NCBI RefSeq assembly: GCF_029867415.1
Contig: NC_081186.1
Location: 15,694,930-15,758,929 of the forward strand
Length of the DNA stretch: 64,000 nucleotides
Direction: 5' to 3'
From: Vicia villosa
Taxonomy: Eukaryota > Streptophyta > Magnoliopsida > Fabales > Fabaceae
In this document: piece after piece, positions 10,595 through 21,579 of the stretch
How positions within the stretch are numbered: the stretch's first letter is position 1
How the letters are laid out: each line of letters opens with the position of its first letter
Made by a program: the position numbers and the translations under genes
The notes under the pieces: generated by a model
Seen by the model: the letters and a program-made list of their open reading frames with translations, nothing else
Databases searched by the model: none
What the model was told of the DNA's origin: nothing

Positions 10595-11594
10595 CTTGTT
10601 AGACGCTGGCCTAAAGATCTAGAGGGGGGGGGGGGTGAATAGATCTCACTAAGTTTTTACGGATTTTTCTACTGACTCGAGCGAAAGCGGTTCTGAATCG
10701 ACTTGCGTCTATTCCGGACCGCTATTGCAAAGGTCGTATGTGTTTCAAAACCAAAAAGTAAGTGGAATTGATGGTGAAGTAATATGATGGCTAACCAATA
10801 CGTTTAACAACTGAAAACCAATTAACTTCTAGATTGACAACTTTGATTTGCAATGCAGTAAGATTGGATTAAGCAAAAACACAAACACTTGGTGATACGT
10901 TCAAATTGATAGTGATTCAAGTTGTGGTGAATTGTGATGTTTGTGCAGAACTTTAATTCACAATTTTAACACTTGAATCGTTGATCAATTTTGCACTTAT
11001 AACCAATTTTGAACAGAAAGTAAAAGAGAAAGTAAAAGCGACAAGAACACGATATTTGTTTAGGCAGTTCGTCGATCGTCCTCTCTACGACTACGTCTGC
11101 CCCCAATTCCAAATTGAAATTGGGTAATCTTTCATTAATGTTGAAAGTAGTATATACAAAGAAGATAACAAAGCGATAAACGATAAACCAATTATGTCGA
11201 TCCTTTGAATCTTCTTCCCCCTTAATCTTGAGCCAGATCAAGGTTATCCAAGAGCTTCACTTTGATTCCCTTCTGCAGTGTCTTGATTCCTTGAACTCCC
11301 CGTTCCTCAATCGTTACACTCAGCCGAATCCTCAATGAACGCCTCTTGATAAAAACCCCCAAGAACCACCCGTCGTGGAGGACAAAACCCGCAGATTTTA
11401 TTCACCAACAAACCCCACAAACCTTCACCCACTAGGAATCTTCAATTCCGTTCCATGGACGTTATCGAACTCATCACTAACCCGCAACGCAAGAATGATT
11501 ATGTGTAATTGTGTTGGAGATGATGAAGAACGAAGATGAGAAGCGTTTGTGTATCTTTCAGTCGTTGGTGTTGTAAGAATAATTACCCTTGCAC

Positions 11595-11603
11595 AATATA
11601 TAT
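11595..11603 (-). promoter_or_regulatory. TATA-like box of H 5' LTR
   Basis: Minus-strand CATATATATTG. It is the only TATA-like site close downstream of the dyad array and is followed by about 1 kb of R/U5. Transcription start not mapped. Confidence 0.5.
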
Positions 11604-11661
11604 GATTGCATAACAGTTAGAACCAAGAAAAACTGATTTTTGAACTTTCTTGATCAGTTAG

Positions 11662-11944
11662 GTCGACCACTTGTAGTGCTTAGGTCGACCTAACAGAGCT
11701 TGCAGAATTTTGCTCCCAGTTAGGTCGACCTGTTGAAGGAGTAGGTCGACCAGAATCCTCTTCTGATGCATTCTGGGGACATTTTCACAGATTAGGTCGA
11801 CCTAGTTGATGTGTAGGTCGACCTAACAGGCTGGTATGTAGAATTCATCAATTTAGGTCGACCTAAATGATGTGTGAGTCGACCTGGCAGTGGTATATGA
11901 ATTTTTCTCCATTTTAGGTCGACCTGGGTTGATGGTAGGTCGAC
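11662..11944. promoter_or_regulatory. Paired GTCGAC dyad array in the 5' LTR of H
   Basis: GTCGAC cores start at 11662, 11684, 11724, 11745, 11796, 11817, 11857, 11878, 11918 and 11939. Within-pair spacing is 22, 21, 21, 21 and 21 bp, and pair-to-pair spacing is 62, 72, 61 and 61 bp. Flanks extend several cores to TTAGGTCGACCTAA, a 14-bp palindrome. The array ends about 60 bp upstream of the putative TATA box on the element strand. Two degenerate relatives (GTCAAC 11989, GTTGAC 12018) lie further upstream. The regular helical-phase spacing suggests a bound dimeric factor or repeated RNA hairpins; this is inference. Confidence 0.85.
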
Positions 11945-12140
11945 CTAACTGCTGTTTTTCTGCATTCTTCTTGTTTTGCTTGTGTTGAGTCAACCTTTAA
12001 ACATATAAACATAATGGGTTGACCTATGAGTGATCAATGCTTGCTTTTCTTTAAGTTTTCTGCTTCCGTCTTGTTGTTTGAATGCTTATTTGAGTTTGCC
12101 ATGAATCAAAAACATCTTTGAGTGTAATCTTGTATTCACA

Positions 12141-12145
12141 CCTTC
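12141..12145. repeat. Right target-site duplication of H (CCTTC)
   Basis: Copy of 4362-4366. Confidence 0.92.
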
Positions 12146-14979
12146 ATCATGTTATTGTTCAGGTTCGACCCATTGTCAGTAATGATTCGATTTGGGACTC
12201 CATATCGGCAAATGAGGTTATGTTTGATGAACCGGGTAACCACTTGCCTTGTTACATTAGTGTAGGAAGCAGCTTCGACCCACTTGGTGAAATAGTCGAT
12301 AGCAACCAATATGAATCGGTGTCCGTTAGAGGCTTTAGGTTCGATCATTCCTATCATATCAATTCCCCACATTGCGAATGGCCATGGCGAACTTAGCACA
12401 TTCAGCGGATTTGGTGGTACGTGTACCTTGTCCGCATATATTTGGCATTTATGACATGTTCTTGCATGTTGGAAGCAATCAGCTTCCATGGTTAACCAGT
12501 AGTAGCCTGCTCTTAATATCTTTCTCGCCATTGAATGTCCATTTGCATGAGTCCCAAAGGTTCCTTCATGGACCTCCTTGATGATCTCTTTGGCCTCATT
12601 CTTATCCACACACCTTAGTAACACCGAATCATAGTTTCGCTTGTATAGGACATTACCGTTTAAGAAGAACTTAGATGCTAATCTTCTTAGCGTCTTTTTG
12701 TCAATTGTGGAGGCGTTTTCTGGGTATTCTTGTTTCTCCAGGTATTCCCTAATATCATGGTACCAGGGTTTGTCATCCCCTTGTTTCTCGATCGTAAGGC
12801 AATAGGCTGGTTCGTTAAAGTGTCTGACCGTTATCCGAGGTTCGTGATTTGGCCATGTTACTTTAAACATAGAGGAAAGTGTTGCCAGCGCGTCGGCCAT
12901 TTGATTTTCTTCCCTTGGGATATGGTTAAAAGTGATGGTCTCGAACTCAGCCATTAGTTCCAATATGAGGTCTCGGTATGGGATTAGCTTTGCATCTCGC
13001 GTATCCCATTCTTTATTGACTTGGTGGATTACCAACGCTAAATCCCCATATACCTCGAGTAATTTAATCCTTAGATCGATCGCAGCTTCTAGACCCAATA
13101 TGCACGCTTCGTATTCTGCGATATTGTTGGTACAGTCGAAACATAATCTTGCAGTGAAGGGTATGTGACGATTGTCGGGAGATGTCAAGACTGCCCCTAT
13201 GCCATGTCCTAACGCGTTTGAGGCTCCATCGAACATAAGGGTCCACACCAATCCCGGTTCGGGTCCTTCATCGGGCCCAGGTATTTCATAGTCCCTTACC
13301 AGCATAATGTCCTCATCAGGGAAGTCGAATTTCATAGACTGATACTCTTCAATAGGCTGATGAGCTAGATGTTCTGCCAGTACACTTCCTTTTATTGCTT
13401 TCTGAGTAACGTATTGAATGTCATATTCTGAAAGTAGCATTTTCCATCTAGCGATTCTTCCTGTGAGAGCCTGTTTTTCGAACACGTATTTCAAGGGATC
13501 CATCCTCGATATTAACCATGTGGATTGATTCAGCATATATTGCCTTAGATGTTTGGAGGCCCATGCTAGGGCGCAACATGTCTTTTCCAACGGTGAATAT
13601 CGAGATTCGCAATCGGTGAATTTCTTGCTAAGATAGTAAATAGCGTGTTCTTATCTGCCTGTTTCGTCTTGCTGCCCCAGTACGCACCCCATGGACCTTT
13701 CGAGTACGGTGAGGTACATGATCAATGGTCTTCCTGGCACAAGAGGTACGAGTATTGGTGGTTCTTGTAGATAGCGCTTTATGGTTTCGAAAGCTACTTG
13801 ACAATCTTCGTTCCACTTGATTGGTTGATCTTTTCTTAGTAGTTTGAATATGGGCTCACACGTAGCAGTTAAGTGTGAGATGAACCTTGAGATATAGTTC
13901 AAACGCCCTAAGAAACCACGAACCTCTTTTTCTGTCCTCGGAATGGGCATTTCTTGTATGGCTTTCACTTTGTCAGGATCCACCTCTATGCCTCGTTGGC
14001 TCACTATGAATCCCAACAACTTTCCCCATCTCACGCCAAACGTACACTTGTTCGGGTTCAACCTTACTTAAACTTTTTCAAGCGTTCGAACAACTTTTGC
14101 AAGTGTGTGAGGTGTTCCGCTTCAGTATAGGACTTGGCGATCATGTCATCCACATATACTTCGACTTCCTTATGTATCATATCGTGGAACAGTGTGACCA
14201 TAGCTCGTTGATACGTTGCCCCAGCGTTTCGCAGTCCAAAAGGCATCACCTTATAACAGAAAGTACCTCAGGATGTCATGAAGGTGGTTTTCTCCATGTC
14301 TTCGGGAGCCATTTTAATTTGATTATACCCCGAGAATCCGTCCATGAATGAAAATACTGAAGCTTGCGCGGTATTGTCCACTAGTATATCTATGTGTGGC
14401 AGTGGGAAGTCGTCCTTCGGACTTGCTTTATTCAGATCCCTGTAATCCACACACATGCGCACCTTCCCATCCTTCTTAGGAACTGGCACTATATTGGCTA
14501 TCCATGGTGGATATTCAACTACAGCGAGGAAACCTGCGTCAAACTGCTTGAGCACTTCTTCTCGGATTTTACTATCCATGTCGGGTCAAACTCTTCTGCG
14601 TTTTTGTCTGACAGGCGTATAACCCTCCTTGAGTGGTAGCCTATGCACAACGATGTCTGTATCCAACCCAGGCATGTCACGGTATGACCAAGCGAATATT
14701 TCCACATAATCATGGAGGAGCTTGACCAGTGTTGCTTTTATGTCCTCGTTTAGTGTTGCCCCAATCTTGATTTCCTTGGGTTCTTTGTCGGTGCCCAAAT
14801 TTATGATTTCGATTGCTTCTTGAGGAGGGAGCATGCTCTTGGATTCCCTGTCCATTAGCCTTGACAATTCTTCTGGAAGTTCATCGTCTTCCTCATCCCC
14901 TTCCTCAGACTGATTAGCGAGAGCCTCGAATTTACATTGAGTTTCAGCAGTATTATTATCGGTGATTTTAGAAGGTGAT
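12146..14979 (-). pseudogene. pol: A pol: reverse transcriptase, RNase H, second RNase H, integrase N-terminal part
   Basis: On the minus strand after the intron: RT palm motifs (MCVDYRDLNKASPKDDFPLP near 14440; KVMPFGLRNAG near 14230; YVDDMIAKS near 14150), then the connection and RNase H region. A second RNase H follows with FDGASNALGHGIGAVL, NNIAEYEACILGL, VYGDLALVIHQV and DALATLSSMF. The integrase has its H/C zinc region (THANGHSMARK...CHKCQIYADK) and the first two catalytic Asp (GIDMIG; IITDNGSN). Element H then interrupts before the catalytic Glu. Damage: TGA at 14586-14588 where relatives have Arg, TGA at 14268-14270 where relatives have Trp, a 1-nt deletion near 14063 changing frame, and TAA at 13651-13653. 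Inactive. Confidence 0.92.
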
Positions 14980-15249
14980 CTGCACAAGTTTATGTTTTTG
15001 TTTTTTAGTATGCAATTATGATTGTGCTTTTGTTTTATGCAAGAATGTTATTTTTCATTTCGAGAAAGTGAATGCAAGAACGAGATAGAGTTTTCAATAC
15101 CAAATGCAAACGACAATTTTATTAATAAACTCAACTTTGAAAGTAAATGGGGCCCTTACAAACCAACTCTATGCTCCGGGCGAGGCATGAGCGACATTGT
15201 CTTTTTTATTAATTGAAAGGGAAATAAAACACACGACAAAACGAATTAC
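14980..15249 (-). other. Ogre-type intron between pro and RT of A
   Basis: Minus strand: donor AAA/GTAATTC at 15249 and acceptor TTGTGCAG/ATCACC at 14980, 270 nt. Splicing would skip the stop at 15246-15248 and join the gag-pro frame to the RT frame in phase (both frames share the same register). An intron at this place is an established feature of Ogre. The sequence is AT-rich and otherwise non-coding. Confidence 0.75.
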
Positions 15250-18200
15250 TTTGAAACATAAACTATCTCCGGTATCTCCAGGCTTGTCCAATTTTGAAGT
15301 TGTTCTCCTGGTCTAATCATCCTGATGAAGTTGGACATGCCCTCCATGCTAGATATCATGGATACATGCTCATATCCCCCTGTGACAAAAGTTTGTGCGA
15401 TCGGAGGGAAATGTTGCTCCTCCTGTGCAGCCTTCTTTGTTGGTTGGTATCCTAACCCTAAACGATCTCTTTTCTCTTGCACTTCTGGGACTTTGCCCCA
15501 GCCTTCCATCTTTGTGTCTTGCAGGTCTCTCCAAGATGTTACCGCCCTTCGCGTTTTCTCAATTGGTAGCGTGACAGCAGTTGCGATCTCTAGTGCTTGG
15601 AACGAAGTCTCTAATGCTTTTTCTCCAGCCTCAATGTATCGGTACGAGTCTAGATTACTGACAAATATGTCCTCCTCCCCATTGACAGTTACTATAGAGT
15701 TTCCATCCACAAATTTTACTTTTTGATGCAGAGTGGAGGTAATTGCCCCAGCAGCATGAATCCAAGGACGTCCCAATAAGCAGGTATATGCAGGTTCAAT
15801 CTCCATTACTTGGAAATTGATGCAGAAAGTGTGGGGGCCTATTACCACAGGGAGGTCTACCTCTCCAAACACCGGGCTTTGCGACCCATCGAAGGCTTTG
15901 ACCACCAGACGGCTTGGTCTTATTACCAGTCCTTCCAAGTCTATCTTGTCCAAGGTGGCCTTTGGCATCACATTTAATGACGAACCTGTGTCGATCAGAA
16001 CCCTAGATAGATGGGCTTTCCCGCATTGTATGGAGATATGCAAGGCTTTGTTATGCTTTTTCCCTTGTGGGGGTAGCTCATGATCACTAAAGCTTAGGCA
16101 TGCCCCAGCAGTGAGATTAGCCACCATTCCATCGAATTGGTTTACAGTGATGTCCTTAGTTACGTGGGCAGCGCTCAAGATTTTCATCAGGGTGTCTCGA
16201 TGTTTTTCTGAATGTATTAACAGCGAGAGGAGTGATATCCTGGATGGAGTTTGGTGCAACTGGTCCACTACCTTATAATCACTTTTCTTAATCAACGCCA
16301 AGAACTCTTCAACATCTTTGTTAGTGGTTTCTTTGTCTTTGGATGTGTTTTTCTCAGTAGGGACCACAGTAGTTTGATCACTTGCTTGTGCTAAGTTCTC
16401 CTTTGATTTTGCCGTATTGAACATGCGACCACTACGAGTCATGCCCCCAGGCCCAGCGATGTTTGTCACATCGGTACTAGTATTAGACTCATATTCCCAA
16501 GGGACTGCTTTCATTTTGTCCATAGGGTACGGATCTCTGACTGGGATGATCCTAGTGTGTACTTGTGTGGGTATCAACACTGGCGCTTTGGCGCAAGGGA
16601 TGATCAATGTCTTCCTTGCCCCTTGCCTAGGTATCATCAATGGTTCATTCCTGTCCAGCATGGCCACATATTCCTCTTCGGGATGTTCCTCAAATTGGAT
16701 TACCCCTTGATCCACCAGTCTTTGCAAGGTTTTCTTGAAAGCCTCGTTATGTTCTAGGATAAACCCTCTTGCGAGTAGATACCTCTAAAGGGCGTCTATG
16801 GGGGAACTCCGTTGTTGAACTAACTCTTGCTCTGTGACTACCTCTATTGCATTGACTGTGCCATCATGGCGAGGCATGGGGTTCGTCTTTACATTAGGTT
16901 TGTCAAAAGCAATTGCCCCTGACTCTATTAGGTCCTGAACCTTGTGCCTAAAAGCCCAACACTTTTCCAATGTATGTCCAGGAGAATTGGCGTGAAACTC
17001 ACACCTTTCATTAGCTTTGAAATTGGGTGTAGCTTTTCCGGGAATCGGAGGTGGCATAGGCCTGAGTTCCACTAATTGCTCATTTAACAGATATTTCAGT
17101 ATTTCACTTTTAGAAGTGGGCAAAGGGTCGAACTTCCTCGGAGGGCCTTGGAATCTGCTCTGTTGAGGTGGGTATGTCATAGGAGGTCTAAACTCTTGGT
17201 GCACTACTGCATTGGTCTCCCCTTCCTTATCTTTAGCGAAGGTTGAGGTGGGCCTCTTTGAGTGATAAGAATTAGATGAAGCTCCTTGTATCTTCCCATC
17301 CTTGATTCCGTCCTCAATTCTTTCTCCGATAACCACCAGATCTAAAAATCCCAAGGATACGCTCCCAATCATTTTATCGTAGTATGGTCCTTGCAGAGTT
17401 CTCATAAACATGTCAACCAGCTCTTTTTCCAATAATGGGGGTTGGACTCGGGATGCCATTTCTCGCCATCTTTGGGCGTATTCCTTGAATGACTCTTCCT
17501 TTTTCTGGGACAAGTTCTGCAGTTGCATCCGATTGGGTGCCATGTCCAGATTGTACTTGTACTGCTTTAGGAATGTATTAGCAAGGTCGTTCCAGCTTCA
17601 GATATGTGTCTTTTCCAACTGCATGTACCATTCAACAGATGCCCCACTCAGGCTGTCTTGGAAGAAATGCATCATTAGCTTTTGATCATTGGCGTAAGCA
17701 GCCATCTTCCTGACATACATGCGTAAATGACTTCTAGGACATGTAAGTCCCTTGTATTTCTCAAAGTTGGGTATCTTGAACTTATGAGGAATAGTCAAAT
17801 CCGGCACCAAGCTCATTTCGTAGGTATCCATATCAAAGACATCATATCCTTCTACTGCCTTCAACCTTTCTTCCAGCGCCTTGATTTGTCCACTATTTCT
17901 AGAACTTTCCTCAGAATCAGCTTGGGTTTGCTTATGTTGGGACTCCTGATTCGGCTCGTCTACCTCCCCAAATTGTAAGTCCACATAATCCTCATCCTTA
18001 GGTGGATTGTTAGCAGGGATGCGAACAGTGCGAGGCGCCCCCTCTTTCTGAGTGGCGGGAATGAATCCTTCATCGGAGGCTTCTCCCTCTTCATGGGGTT
18101 TGGTAACTCTCTTTGATGAGTGGGTGTTTGACTTATGAGGGTCAAAGCCTCGAACATATCCTAATAGTGGATTGCCATCGTTTGGCATCTCCTCATACCG

Positions 18201-18386
18201 ATTCCGAGCTTCCCTAGCTCTTTCCTGTTCATCCTTAATGTCCTTCATGAAGCTCAACATTTGAGCCATTCCTCCCTTAATCTCATCCACAGTACCTTTC
18301 AGCTGGGATACTTCTTCGCGAAGGGCGGCTTGGTTCTGCTCTAGTTTTTCCATCGCTTTCTTCTTCTGAGCTCGGGTTTGGTACAC
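15246..18386 (-). pseudogene. gag-pro: A gag-pro (Gag and aspartic protease), two nonsense codons
   Basis: A single reading frame holds a coiled-coil start (EQNQAALREEVSQLKG), the retrotransposon gag core (KFKIPNFEKYKGLTCPRSHL, FFQDSLSGASVEWYMQLE, PNRMQLQNLSQKKEESFKEY) and a zinc-knuckle-like CEFHANSPGHTLEKC. The aspartic protease follows (LIDTGSSLNVMPK, about 15960-16000), with a LGRPWIHAAGA block. The first in-frame ATG is at 18353, but similarity to D begins upstream of it. Breaks: TGA at 17598-17600 (relative D has CGA, Arg) and TAG at 16785-16787 (probably from CAG). The frame ends in the intron at 15246. Known role: capsid formation and polyprotein processing. Confidence 0.92.
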
Positions 18387-18776
18387 AGGAATGGTTGCTT
18401 GATTGTCCTCTCCAATGGTGTGACTGGAGATAAAGATAGTTTTTTTTATGCTTTGTAATTAAATATGACATGCATGATATGAATGTTATGCTTATGCTAT
18501 GTTCGTGTCTTATCCACATTATTATAGTAAATATACATTCTCTTTTTTTTTTTGATTCTTTTTCTTCTTTTTTTTCTCTTTTTTTTTGCATATATTTATT
18601 TGGTTAATATTATAGGAACAATAAGTAAATGCGAAAATAAACACACTTTATTAATTGAAAAGAAATACCACTTCATTGTTGGTTTACAAAAAGGAAGGGA
18701 AACTGAAATTAAAAATACTCAAAATAAATTAAATTAAAATTACTTGAAATAAAAGCAACAAGGAAATAACATAAAG
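18387..18776 (-). other. Spacer between ORF1 and gag of A
   Basis: AT-rich, with long T/TTC tracts (plus strand 18541-18588). The frame leading into gag is open for about 100 nt without an ATG. No other feature. Confidence 0.6.
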
Positions 18777-20774
18777 CTAAGAACGCCTTTGGATGTCTTC
18801 TTGGAACTTGTCCACCATATCTCTACAAAGCTCCATGAACTCTTTGACTACTTCGGGAAGGATGATAGGAGATGATTCTGCTTTTGCCAAACTCTTTGGA
18901 ATATCTTGAATTAAATCATTACACAAGAAGACTAGCTTATCATAATCATCGCGGCATTTCTCATAGTCTTCAAGCATCTTAGGAACCATGCTCACATGCT
19001 CACTTTCCGTAGAAACAATTGTGTAGAGTCTTTTCCAATAGTCTCTTTCGTTCAAGGCTGCCTCGTGAATCTCTTTTTCTCTCATGAACACTTCCCGAAG
19101 TGATACCATGGCTTGATATGCTCTATTATACTCACCGGTGCGCTGTAAAAGTGCTTCTTCCGTGACTAGTCTCCTTGCACGCTCTTGTTGTTCAGAATTG
19201 CGAGCTTCTTAAAGATCATATTTGAGGTTCCTTATTTCCTCTTCTTGATCCTTAGTTCTATCAGTTAATTCAAAGACTACAGCTTCTAGATTTTTCTCGG
19301 ATTTCGCTTTGTCATGGGAAGCCTTTTCATAACACCTTCTCCACCTTGTAATTTCCGCATCAGCTTGCTCCAACCTCTCATCATGAGCCTCTAAATTAAA
19401 ATTAGCACTTAAATACCCTTCGGTTGCACGCTTCCTTTTACTCCTTTTTCTATCATTCTCTTCCTTCATTGCTTGAAGTTCTTGGTTCTTATCCTTAAGG
19501 TCAAAGCGTAGTTGGCTCCTTTCGTTGGTAAGTTGATGCAAATCAAGTTCTAATTTCTCTTTTTCTTTTCGGGACGCCTCTAGGGCAGCCTTGATCCCTT
19601 CTATCTCTTCGATGGATAGAGGAACAAGATCAGGAGAATCAGGCTTGTATGCGGGATCCACAACAAAAGGAAGCAAAATCTTCCCAACACTTTCTTGAAC
19701 CCATGCGGTGTAAGGTGCTTTTGCAATTGCATTCTTTGGCCCAAAATATTTTCTTTGAACCTGACTCCAAGCTTGAATTACTTTTTTCAATGTTCTTGGT
19801 TCACCTTTCCCACTATCATGCAAGATCAATTCTTCTATTTGTTGTTCGGAAGTTTCACTATCCATAGAATGTCCTAATTGACGCAATGCTAAAACGGGGT
19901 TATAATTAATACAACCAAGAGTCCCTATTAATGGCACATTATCGAAATCTCCGCATTTGTAAATAATCCTATCAGAATTTAATTTCTTTGCATACCATAG
20001 GATAGAATCCGCTTTAAGAGCCCTTAGCTTTTGAGCCCAATCATTTCTAGTCAATTCTTTGATAAGACCACTAGCTTTATAGAGATGAGAAGTCAACCAA
20101 GAATATAGCAAGTGGACACAACAAAATAGCATTCCCCTCTTCTTTTCATATTTCGTATGGATAGCATAATAAATATTAGCGAGGATAGTCGGAGTAGGAT
20201 CTTTTCCATGAACCTTAAAGGAAGTGAAAGCATGAATGGCAGCGGGATCTACATAATCAACATTTTTTGGCAATAAGACAACTCCAAAAACCAGAAGAGC
20301 TAATAAATGTCCACAAATGTCCCATTGTTTCTTTTGAGCATACATTAAATCTTGATTTTCTAAATAGGATCTCTTGATCCCATGCACATCTCTGTTAGTT
20401 TTATAATTAGACTTCAATTCCACATCGGATATTCCTAAAGCCTTTGCCAAATCTGAAAAATCAACTTCTTTACCTACACCAGTATAGAATTCCTTTTTAA
20501 TTTTTGAGAGACCCAACACAGCATCCATCTCTTCCAAGGTCGGAGCCAATTGAAAATCCTGAAAAGTGAAACATCTAAGCGGCAGATCATAGAATTGAAC
20601 CAATGCGGTAATAGCTTCCTCTTGTACTTTCACCCTTAGCAAGTCCAAAATATTCCCATAGCGGATTACAAACCTATCCAAAGCACTTGATGGTAATTTT
20701 TCCTTGATTATTTTCAGCTTCTTGATATCCGGAGTGGAAACGGTAAAGTGAACAATGGTCTTCTTGGTACTCAT
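18777..20774 (-). pseudogene. ORF1 of element A (Ogre accessory protein), one nonsense codon
   Basis: Starts at the ATG at 20774 and runs about 665 codons to 18777, broken by one in-frame TAA at 19209-19211 (probably from CAA). The two halves are in the same frame. The N-terminal two thirds holds a conserved block (FYDLPLRCFTFQDFQLAPTLEE) that is also recognisable in ORF1 of B (FYDPLLHCFTYRDFQLVPTLEE). It is followed by a long charged coiled-coil C-terminus rich in Lys/Glu (KEKEKLELDLHQLTNERSQL). This matches the large ORF upstream of gag that defines Ogre elements; similar proteins are annotated as a legume DUF (I believe DUF7745). Its function is not known. No enzyme motif seen. Confidence 0.85.
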
Positions 20775-21560
20775 CCTTCCTACACATTCACCAAATAGAA
20801 TATATTTTTACATTTATATTATATTTTTTATTTACTATATTTTTTTGTGAATAAAACATGATGGAGATGCAAATGAGAGATGATGCATGCAAACACACCA
20901 AAAAAAAAATCATAGCAACACACCAAAAAAAAATATAAAACAACCAAACATATAAGACAAAAAACAAATATAACATAATATTTCAAGAAACCCAGGTTCA
21001 TAGGTTCGACGTAGGGGGCTCTAGGGAGCCAACCTTTTTATGGGGGGTTCTAGAAGGTCTCATGGGGTCGTTCGTAGCCTCCGAGACTTTTTGTCTCTTC
21101 GGATTTTGGAACGACTCATTTTATCCATGAGGTTCGAATTTTTGGGGTAGGTTCTCAGAGAGATCAGCCAAGTATCCAGTCCAGCCCTCAACAAAGTCAA
21201 GCCTCGTTTTGGACATTTCCGAATACTCAACCCACTCCGAGTGGAGTTATCAATGAGACTCGTAGGCGATTCATACTCCCCTATTGATCTCAAAGTTAAC
21301 TCCCACACTTAAGGTTTAACACAACATAAAAAATACCAGCAATGCATATAATATATAATCAAACATTTTAAGGCAGATAAATAAACATTTAATAAAAAAA
21401 AAAAGAAACAAAACAAATAAATAAATAATTTAATATTTATTAAAAAAAAAAGATGAACCTCTCCAAACCCTAAAAATGGCAAGTTTGCCAACCCTAGAAT
21501 GTGCCCAAACCTAAACCCTGCCAAAACCTATAGGAGCATAGTATTCACCATTTAAGTGTT
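20775..21560 (-). other. 5' UTR of element A
   Basis: Leader between PBS and ORF1. Contains AT-rich and A-tract stretches and a region (about 21000-21300) similar to the leader of D (about 47770-48110). This includes a shared block about tagging 'AGACCTTCTAGAA' and 'CTCCGAGAC/CTCGGCGGC', which suggests a conserved cis element such as packaging signal (inference). No ORF. Confidence 0.6.
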
Positions 21561-21579
21561 CCCCAGCAGAGTCGCCAGC
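21561..21579 (-). other. PBS of element A
   Basis: Minus strand TGGCGACTCTGCTGGGG, starting two bases after the LTR end TTGCTACA. This is the Ogre-type primer site, reported to be complementary to tRNA-Arg. The same sequence occurs in C and D and, with changes, in B and G. Confidence 0.85.

Larger units (their letters stand above)
4367..12140 (-). mobile_element. Element H: young non-autonomous Ty1/copia-type LTR element with two ORFs and no pol
   Basis: Two LTRs (4367-5908 and 10597-12140) are nearly identical. I count about three substitutions plus a G-run length change. They are flanked by the 5-bp duplication CCTTC. On the minus strand: 5' LTR, a degenerate Met-tRNA-like PBS, a copia-type Gag ORF, a spacer with a palindrome array, a second ORF related to the 'putative plant transposon protein' family, a classic PPT (AAAAAGGGGGAG) and the 3' LTR. 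No aspartic protease DTG, integrase, RT or RNase H motif is visible, so it must depend on another copia element. Total length 7774 bp. Confidence 0.9.
10597..12140 (-). repeat. 5' LTR of element H
   Basis: 1544 bp; differs from the 3' LTR at about three bases (for example near 11084, 11836 and 11952) and by two G in the G-run at 10622-10633. U3 would hold the dyad array and TATA-like box. No gene is supported in it: the short frame near 10966-11241 is LTR sequence. Confidence 0.95.
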
